Positions 50,877 through 64,000 of a stretch of DNA of 64,000 bases are shown here, piece after piece. The notes beneath the pieces were generated by a model. The model was not told the DNA's origin. It saw nothing but the letters and a program-made list of their open reading frames with translations, and ran no database searches. Origin of the DNA: Salminus brasiliensis (lineage: Eukaryota > Chordata > Actinopteri > Characiformes > Bryconidae); the NCBI RefSeq assembly GCF_030463535.1, contig NC_132899.1, positions 20,006,990-20,070,989 on the forward strand. The letters run 5' to 3'. Within the stretch, counting starts at the first letter, position 1. The number at the start of each line of letters is the position of its first letter. A program made the translations under genes and the position numbers.

Positions 50877-53215
50877 CTGTGGGGAGAGCATTTAAAAAAG
50901 TCATGATTAAGGGTGGCATTATATATTTCTATGGTAAACTCTATTGGTTGGTTTCCCAGCCTAGTCCTGGACTACACAGCATGCTGAATGAAGATTTTTG
51001 TTTAAAGAACAAGGTATGGTTCAGGACTAGGCTTAATCCTTGTCTAGGAAACAAGCAAATGCAAAAGCAAAGTTTGCTCCCAACAAAGCAACAGCCAAGT
51101 TATTATACTGGTTGTGGTTAATCTGTGCTGCAGTGGCCCTTGTTTTTCATTACAATGTAAAAAGCCTAGGGAAAAAAAAACACCACACACAGATAATATT
51201 ATTTATTTGGCAACTCTGGCTGACAGAAACTACAGGAAATGTGTGTTTTATTTGTTTATTTATTTATTTATTAAGAGCACATTGGCCATTGGCCAGTTTG
51301 GTTTTGCCGAAACTGGATTCTGGAATTTGTGCATTCTTAGTTCACAGTACCAATTAATGATTTTGCACTATATACATACCTATTAAATGAGACTTGACAC
51401 AAGAGACTTACGTGGAAAGCACCTCAGACGGCAGGTCCGTGATGTACGATGGAATTTTCCTTCCTGTTAAAAACTGGGCCACCTCGTTACTGAAGGTGTT
51501 ACAGTTATGTTCGAAGAGCTGATATCTATCTGCCCTGTGGAGGGAGGTGAAGAAGGCAATACTGAAATCACACTCACTCCATTAATCATGTTAAATATCT
51601 TCAAATACGCAATAAATTCTTTAAAATTTACAGTACCAGTAAAATGTTTGGACACAATTTCTTATTCAATGTTTTTATTTATTAATTTTTCTCCCCCTAC
51701 ATTGTAAATTAATACCGACGTCATCCAGACTATGAAGGAGCACATAAGAAATCATGTAGTGTTTAACTGTCTAAAAATACCCTGTGAGGCATTTAGGTGG
51801 GCCATTATCGGGGGGTGATGTTAACTTGCGGTTTCTGAGGCTGGTAACTCTTGGTCTTCCTTTTCCCGGGCGATCCTGATGAGAGCCAGTTTCATCATAA
51901 CACTTGATGGTCTTTGCGACTGCACTCGAGAATACCTTTCAGACTGACTGACCTTCATTTCTTAAAGTAACAATGGACGATCGTTTTAGTTGAGTAGTTC
52001 TTGCCAGAACTTTACTCAAATGGGGCTGTTCACTGTATACCAACTCCACCTACTCTCCCTCAACTCCACCTTCACAACTGATGGCCTCAAACACATTAAG
52101 AGGGCAAGAAATTAACAGCTGTTAACTGAAAGCCAATCTAGGGATCACCTCATGAAGCTGACTGAGAAAATGCCAAGATGTTCAAACCTGCCATCTAAGC
52201 AAGATGTGTCTACTGTGAAGAATCTGAAATATAAACCATATGTTTTCCTTCTTGGCTTGGATGACTTTAGTATTAATCTACAATGCAGAGAATTTTAAAA
52301 CCATGAAGAACCACTGAATTGAAGGTGTCATTTGACAACATTTGACGGGTCCTGAATATATGCAAAAGAAGGGGTTAATTAACCTATATGTGGACTCCCC
52401 AAGAGATGAAAGATACTCTGTGAAAATGTCCATGTTCACTTCTGTGTTTCCTAAATCCACTATGGCATTGGGCTCCCCCAGCAGCGTGCCACACTGAAGC
52501 AATGAGAAACACACAAGCCACACATGACTCAGCCTTTTAAATGCACTACTCTTTTAGCCTAAACTTTATTGCTCTACACCTTTGCCACCACATTATTATA
52601 CACTTTTACACAAAGTTACAGTAACTCAAACAATAAAACTGGGCTAAATCATGCTAGAAAAGTCAATGTTTTGTCTTACCGGTGGGCAGCTTGCTATCCC
52701 CTCTCCTCCAAAGAAGAACTCTGCTCCATGGACTACTATACCAGTGTGCCTAGGATTTAACAACACTCATAAATTTCACTGTATTTTATAAAGCTCTATT
52801 TTTTATATTTTTATAAAACGTGGAAAGGAGCACAACAGAGCCAGGAGACTGTATGAATTGTGAATGCTTAGCCAACTTACCATATCCCTTCAAGCTGCTT
52901 TCCTGTCAGTCAGCAAGGAAGGGAGGACATATGTTAAATATATTCTTAACATGCAAGAAACAGGTGAAAACACAAACAGAGACACTACTGGAGTGATAAA
53001 ACAACAACAACAACAACAACAGGTGGAATAATGTACAAGAAACTAGCCCGATCTATTTAGCTAGCTAGCTATCAGAGTTTCGTATAGACAGCTAGCCAGT
53101 TAGCCCGCTTGCTCACCCACTCACCCAACATCATGGGGCTCAGCTGACGAGCGAGTCCTTTTGACATGTCGTAGACGTACAGCTTCACGCTGTATGTCGA
53201 CCCCTGCTCGTCCAT
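50783..53215 (-). CDS. desi1: Desumoylating isopeptidase 1 (PPPDE/DeSI family), complete
   Basis: Six coding exons (53125-53215, 52881-52902, 52680-52749, 52384-52493, 51412-51534, 50783-50876) join in phase to 169 residues plus stop; human DESI1 has 168. DeSI proteins are papain-like-fold thiol proteases of the PPPDE superfamily that act on SUMO conjugates in cytoplasm and nucleus. The catalytic pair is visible: His39 in IWHTGIVV and Cys109 in FEHNCNTFS, one residue offset from human His38/Cys108. [16 protein letters not shown] (residues 13-28), EYLSSLGES and [14 protein letters not shown] match the family. The C-terminal tail after GQALRPL is variable, as expected. The start is chosen because VKLYVYD follows at the family position and the frame is open only from there. 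It lies head to head with xrcc6, as in human. Confidence 0.97.
51412..51534 (-). CDS. desi1: desi1 coding exon 5 (catalytic Cys)
   Basis: 123 bases; acceptor CCTCCACAG, donor AC|GTAAGT. Encodes [19 protein letters not shown], then [19 protein letters not shown]. Cys109 in HNCNTF is the nucleophile. Confidence 0.96.
51628..52250. mobile_element. DNA-transposon-derived repeat in desi1 intron 4
   Basis: Starts ACAGTACCAGTAAAATGTTT followed by GGACACAATTTC, and includes CTACATTGTAAATTAATACC and AAGGAGCACATA. It ends with CTACTGTGAAGAATCTGAAA then TATAAACC. I recognise this order of words as a widespread fish non-coding DNA element; class unknown. Confidence 0.55.
52384..52493 (-). CDS. desi1: desi1 coding exon 4
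   Basis: 110 bases; acceptor TTGCTTCAG, donor AG|GTTAAT. Encodes [19 protein letters not shown] through SSLGESTY (residues 62-97), matching human GGTLLGPPDSVVDVG and EYLSSLGES. Confidence 0.96.
52680..52749 (-). CDS. desi1: desi1 coding exon 3 (catalytic His)
   Basis: 70 bases; acceptor AATCCTAG, donor CCG|GTAAGA. Encodes [15 protein letters not shown] through ASCPP (residues 39-61). The first residue, His39, is the catalytic histidine. Confidence 0.96.
52881..52902 (-). CDS. desi1: desi1 coding exon 2, 22-nt microexon
   Basis: Only 22 bases between acceptor TGACTGACAG and donor TG|GTAAGT. It encodes the end of Gly31, KQLEGI and two bases of Trp38. It matches KQLEGIW in human DESI1 and restores phase between exons 1 and 3. 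Confidence 0.94.
53125..53215 (-). CDS. desi1: desi1 coding exon 1
   Basis: Residues 1-30 plus one base: [17 protein letters not shown] through LSPMML. Donor G|GTGAGT. It contains the first beta strand of the protease fold. Confidence 0.96.
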
Positions 53216-54104
53216 CACCGACCACGACTACTGACACAACTTAGCTAGCAAGTTTATAAACTAGACAGCTAAGAAGTTAGCTAGCGGCGTCCGAGCTGAA
53301 CGACAGCCTGGCTAACAGGGGTAAAGTGGCTTTAATGGGTAAAGTGGCTTTAGGACTGACTCTGCTTTAAAAGAAATCAAGCAGTCGAAAAGCAGCTAGC
53401 TAGCTAAATCAGCGGTGACCGCTTTAGCCGGCTACAAGGCGTTGAGTCGTAATGGCCCCTGTGTTTGTTGCTGCTGTGTCACAGTGACTCCGGAGATTAA
53501 GGAGAGATACAGAAACCGGATAGACAGACCAAAGCCTGAGCAGGGACCTACAGTGATCACAGACCGAGACTCATTCATCCCCCACAACGACAGGTGGCGA
53601 TATAAGACACACACGCGTGAAGAGTTTGTTTCATACGTTAGCTAGTTTTATCGTTATCAGTGTCGTGTGAGGATTAATGACACTGTAGTGTCAGTGGGTG
53701 TAGAGTGTCCCCACTTTCAGACTAACTCCACATTTCCACAGGTTTGTTTACGGTTTCATTATTTACCGCTCATGTCCAGTCATGTCCGCGGACGCGATTT
53801 GGCTACGCCCACCTACCTTCTGATTGGTCCTTTTTCTGTTCCCCCTTCGCGTCTGTGTTTCCTTCTCTCGTGTTGATTGGGCGAGAGCACTGTCACTCAA
53901 TCTTTGGCGCTTTGGCTCAGGCGGTGAGCGGTGCTTCTGCAGTTGTGCTGCTAACAGTTAATTAGTCTATTTTCTTCACGTTTAGCAGCTCTGCAATATA
54001 AAGAAAGTGCTGCTTTATGCTTTTGGCCGCTGCTTTGGACTCATACTTGCTTCCTGTGGCAGAGAGGATTGTTTAGGCTGCGGGTTGAAGCAGCGGTTTG
54101 AAGA
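53216..54104. promoter_or_regulatory. Head-to-head promoter region of desi1 and xrcc6
   Basis: 889 bp between the two start codons, transcribed outward on both sides. It contains two ATTGG (inverted CCAAT, NF-Y-type) boxes at 53823-53827 and 53876-53880, with GC-rich CpG-containing sequence between about 53780 and 53900 and no evident TATA box. Such spacing and CCAAT pairs are common in bidirectional vertebrate promoters. A non-coding first exon of xrcc6 splicing near 54062 (TGTGGCAG) is possible. TAGCTAGC palindromes cluster on the desi1 side. Confidence 0.65.
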
Positions 54105-60251
<6,147 letters not shown>

Positions 60252-60625
60252 GCTGGTGTTGAGGTAGTTCTAGCGCTTTTACCAGCACCTGTAACATGCA
60301 GTGCATTCTTATTATTTTGGACATTGCTACATCAATCTGCATAATGCATATTTGTCAGGTAGAAGTTTTGGTGGAAGAAATGGAAAACACATTTACATCT
60401 TAATTTGTTTATACCGTCATTATGGAAAAACTTTACCAATATACTGTAATTAAAATACGCTTTTCTTTAAATCTTTTGCATTCCAAAGTTGTCTATTTTA
60501 CATAAATGATGTTGAGTATTACAGAGATTACAACGATCAAAAATGCTAACTTAAAGTAAACTATGGCTTATAGTTTTATTTTTATACTTGAGTTTGTGAA
60601 TATTTGATGCGGTTTTGGTTGTTGT

Positions 60626-60631
60626 AATAAA
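60626..60631 (+). promoter_or_regulatory. Probable xrcc6 polyadenylation signal
   Basis: Canonical AATAAA 375 bases after the stop codon, followed by T-rich sequence. An earlier ATTAAA at 60449-60454 could serve as an alternative site. Confidence 0.6.
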
Positions 60632-61160
60632 ATGGCTTTTTGTAACATGTACTTATTTTTTCAAGTATAGGTGACTTGTCAGCTGATGTTTTACCTTAAC
60701 TTGGCATTGTTGTCTATTAAAATATGCTACAATGCACAATCACGATGCACAAATACAGTTTCTGCTTCTGGATGGCTACCATCGCTATTTTTAACTGTGG
60801 TCTACTTCTGCCCATTTTTATAGATTAGAAATACAGAAGCAAAGGCTATGCAATGTGATTGTGGCCAGTTGCTGGATGGTTAATGCATTCAGTTAACATT
60901 GTGCAAATTGATGGACATGTGCTTGCATTACTTGTGAGCAACATTAGCTTTTTATCTCCAGAGCAAAAATAAAAAATAACCTCACACACCAAACATGTCT
61001 TGGCTGATCAGCTGTTTAGGAGTAATGTGTAAATGTGTAAAAATGTAATTACTGATGGACCGGCCTCTTTAAGGGTGCTGAGACAGGTTTCTGTAAGCAG
61101 CAAAAGTATTTTAAGTAGCCACATGACTACAGGAGGTGCCAGTATTGTGTTCCCGAAAGC

Positions 61161-61236
61161 ATGGAGTGCAAACTAGACAGCCTCTGTCCTGAAATTTCCC
61201 GATGTGAGGGCTTGGAAGTTGATAAAGTTGTGCCAG
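61161..61236 (+). CDS. Weak candidate first coding exon of an unknown gene
   Basis: An ATG starts 25 open codons (MECKLDSLCPEISRCEGLEV, then DKVVP) that end at a good donor, CCAG|GTAAGC. It lies 0.9 kb downstream of xrcc6 on the same strand. I do not recognise the peptide. A 42-bp stretch at 62687-62728 has an acceptor (TTTCTCCAAG), a strong donor (CACAG|GTAAGT) and an open frame in the matching phase, but such pairs also arise by chance. Confidence 0.2.
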
Positions 61237-62287
61237 GTAAGCAACATTTTTTAATTTGAGCACAAGTATCTTTAAGCAACCATTTACCTGCGTGATGCCG
61301 TTGTTGCCTGAGTGAAGTTATCAGTAACTGAACCTCTAACATTAAATCACCTTTAGTAGAGCTTTTGCTTTTTTGTCTACACCTACCATGATTTATTACC
61401 TACTCCATGTGTTACATTGCTCATTAATTTGCTGAACATTTAGTTGAAACATGCAGATGTTATTGTATCTCTTTGCTGTATGCTGAAACATATTATGTAA
61501 CATATGTAGTCTTCAGAAAAAAGTATGTTAACCCTTCACTAACATCTGAAGTTCTATATATGTGGTCTGCTCATTAACTAAGTCACAATTATAGACAAAC
61601 ACAATCTAACTAAACTAATAGCACACAAACAGTTGTACTGCTCATGTTATTTACTGAGCATATTGAGTAAATGCCAAAACTGCAGGCTAGGAAAAGTAAG
61701 TAAGTCTTGTTGCACGACCCAAATGATAACAAGGCACCCAGGCCCTTAGGCAGCAAAGCAGCTCTAAACCAGTTAGAATAAGGGACCCCAATCAATATTT
61801 TTTTACCACAGAGATTCACTTACTTTTTCTAGGTTGCATTGTGATTGGTTCCTCAACGTGTCACCTTTTACTTTTTTTGAGTTTGTTGATCCTTTACTCA
61901 AGTATATGTCTAGTAAATAATGGTTAGAATTCCAGTTATTGTTTATTTATCACACTGATATGCGCTTTAATGACGCTCTAGGATCGGCTTAATGCTGATT
62001 GCATCAAGTTGTAGTTTGCAGCTTTTGAAATCAATACTGGGAAAGGACAAATGCCACATGTAAAGTGTTTCCATCTACATGCAACCTGTCTCTCTTTGCT
62101 GTGTGTCCAATGCATTCTTTACAGTGTACTTACACAGTTTATTTCACCCAGATTTGTGGATAGACTTCAATACTGTGAAGACTGGCTTTCTGGCAGTAAT
62201 TTGTTACCTTCTTTATAGATTATTACAAGGTAAAAACACATCCTAGAAGTGTAAAGCACTCATTACACATCTCAAATATACTTGAAA

Positions 62288-62415
62288 TTTATCAGAATCA
62301 GAATCAGATTTATTGGCCAAGTATGTTCACACACACACACTCTTTAGTCTTAACAATATACAGTTACATATAATTTACAGACAATACACAATATAGTATA
62401 CACAGCATACACAGT
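62288..62415 (-). mobile_element. Retroposon tail-type repeat
   Basis: CAGAATCAGAATCAGATTTA followed by TTGGCCAAGTATGTTCACAC, which reads on the minus strand as the terminal part of a common fish non-LTR retroposon repeat. Followed by short (CA)n and, at 62455-62470, (AAAG)n. Confidence 0.45.
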
Positions 62416-63559
62416 AACGAGGACATTTCTTTAATTGCTTAAAGAATATATAAAGAAAGAAAGAAAGAAAAAATGCTGGCATTTATAGAACAAAAACATA
62501 GAGAGGTGGAAATAAAATGACTGAGCTTTAAATGCTACTAGCATAGGTCATCTTTATTTTTCTGCTTATGGAATTAAATTCAATTCATATTTTTGTTTAA
62601 GGTATTGCATATTTTAAAAGCACAGTTATTTGAAGTATAATAACTAATCACAGAAATCCCTTGACTCTTATTCATGTTTCTCCAAGATTTATTAAGAAGG
62701 CCATTAAGTTTCATATTCTCACTCACAGGTAAGTACATCCTATTTATATATCATATTTGTTGGTAACACTTTATGTTGAGTGGTCCTTATTAGAGTCTAT
62801 AACATATCAGTGAAGTAGCACTGATGTGAACAGTGAACTATCTGAATACAAATAAGTAAATTTCTTAAATATTCACTGCTGATACATTACTTACATTAAA
62901 TAAACGTGTTGTCGTTGTCATATGTTACATGAAGTAGACACAAACCACGGCCCTAATCCTGACCTTAACCTCAAACCCAAAACCTTATCCAGATACGTTC
63001 TATTTACACAATATTATCAGGTACATGCTCGGTGACGTCTTAGGTTAACATCTACAGATATGAACTTGGACCCTCAAAATAAAGTGACGAACTGAATTCG
63101 GCAGATAACTTTTATTTGCGTAAGTGTTTATTTTTTCTTCTAAAAAGCACCAGTGAAAATAACAGTAGCACCAATTATTGTATTATTCATTTATCTTTTT
63201 TTACCTTTTTATTAGCTTGTTAATTTTATCTTTTGGAATTTAACAGCCTTTTTGTTACTGTGTCTTTAAGACAGATTTACAGTCTTTATGCACAAGTTTA
63301 GGAATCCTGGGTCATTAGAGACATTTTGTCCATCTGTTAAAATGCCATGGTTTGAACCTTGTAGCTGCTCTGTACACTGTGTCACTAATTCTGGAAGAAT
63401 GGACCAATGGAAATGTTCTAAACTGGCGTGGAATAAAATCTCATACATTGACTAAAAGGTTTTTCTTCCTCCTGTAAAGTTGCTGTTTGGGAGATACATG
63501 GTGATGTTATGCTGAAAGGAGAACAGCTTCTAAACCAGAATAATACTAATTCAAAAATA

Positions 63560-63800
63560 TACCTCAAAATCCAACGGAAACTTTTGGAACAGCCCTCACA
63601 GTTCCCTGATGTGAATATCATAGAAATTTGTGGATAGAGCTGTACAGCAAGAGCATCCCAGAATATCTCAGAGTTAGAGACTTTCTGCAAAAACCTATTA
63701 AACTATAAGAACTGAAGGACTTTTAACTGCTACAAAAAGCGTTTGACAGCTGATCTGTCTGCCAAAGGGGGGGTTACTGAGTCCTGACTCTGCAGGGTGC
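63560..63800 (+). mobile_element. Decayed Tc1-like transposase C-terminal remnant
   Basis: With frame shifts and stops the plus strand reads PDVNIIEI (from an SPDLNPIE motif), ISELETFCKN-like, CYKKRLTADLSAKGGVTE. This order is typical of the C-terminal third of Tc1 transposases. Confidence 0.6.
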
Positions 63801-64000
63801 CTCTTTGCACAGGCCACAATGATATTTATCTATTTACATTATGCTAATTAATAGTGTTTTATGTTTAGTTAGCTACTGGGGCCTACTATTTGTTAATGAA
63901 ACAAAAAAAAAAAAAAAAATTAAATCATTAGACATTAAATGAATAATTTTTGTTCTGATTGGCTGCCATGAATTGTACCTCATTCCAGGCTGCAACACTC

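Larger units (their letters stand above)
60252..64000. other. xrcc6 3' UTR and downstream flank
   Basis: Mostly AT-rich non-coding DNA. It holds the polyadenylation signals, the weak candidate exon, a retroposon-tail repeat and a Tc1 remnant. Near 62940-63000 there is a common fish-repeat-like phrase, CCCTAATCCTGACCTTAACC, of no clear class. Confidence 0.6.

Noticed and set aside
50714-51121. 135-codon plus-strand open frame across desi1 exon 6 and intron 5
   Set aside because: Antisense to the confirmed last desi1 exon. The peptide matches nothing, and the frame continues into intron and repeat sequence.

Overview
The window is vertebrate nuclear DNA, almost certainly from a teleost fish. 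It has intron-rich genes with GT-AG splice sites, long repeat-filled introns, long microsatellites, several decayed Tc1-like transposons, tRNA-derived SINEs with a V-SINE-like tail, and proteins close to vertebrate orthologues. It shows no prokaryotic features (no operons, ribosome binding sites or CRISPR). Only three protein-coding genes can be supported, and all coordinates below come from reading exons and splice phases by eye.

Layout. (1) Positions 1 to 29508, minus strand: a Shisa/CKAMP-family single-pass membrane protein gene, probably shisa8. Three coding exons (28952-29508, 15308-15429, 1700-1825) join in frame, and the last exon or exons lie beyond position 1. (2) Positions 29509 to 50782: the 5' flank of that gene, then about 20 kb of intergenic DNA. 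It holds a 1.8-kb purine-only minisatellite, SINE, LINE and Tc1 remnants, a chimeric local duplication and a hairpin-forming palindrome. (3) Positions 50783 to 53215, minus strand: desi1, complete in six coding exons (169 residues). (4) Positions 53216 to 54104: a shared head-to-head promoter region with two ATTGG (inverted CCAAT) boxes. (5) Positions 54105 to 60251, plus strand: xrcc6 (Ku70), complete in twelve coding exons (610 residues), with one probable GC-AG intron. (6) Positions 60252 to 64000: xrcc6 3' UTR and flank with repeat remnants and one weak candidate first exon of a further gene.

The genes do not form a pathway. DESI1 is a deSUMOylating isopeptidase-type protease, Ku70 is a DNA-end-binding subunit of non-homologous end joining, and Shisa8/9-type proteins are AMPA-receptor auxiliary proteins. 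DESI1 and XRCC6 are also head-to-head neighbours in human 22q13.2, where SHISA8 lies a few hundred kilobases away, so the window looks like a conserved syntenic block.

I found no undescribed biological system. The most notable observations are the GC-AG intron in xrcc6, the chimeric duplication at 49286-49746, the polypurine minisatellite upstream of the Shisa gene, the SINE split by a MITE, and the 3' tail shared by a LINE and a SINE.
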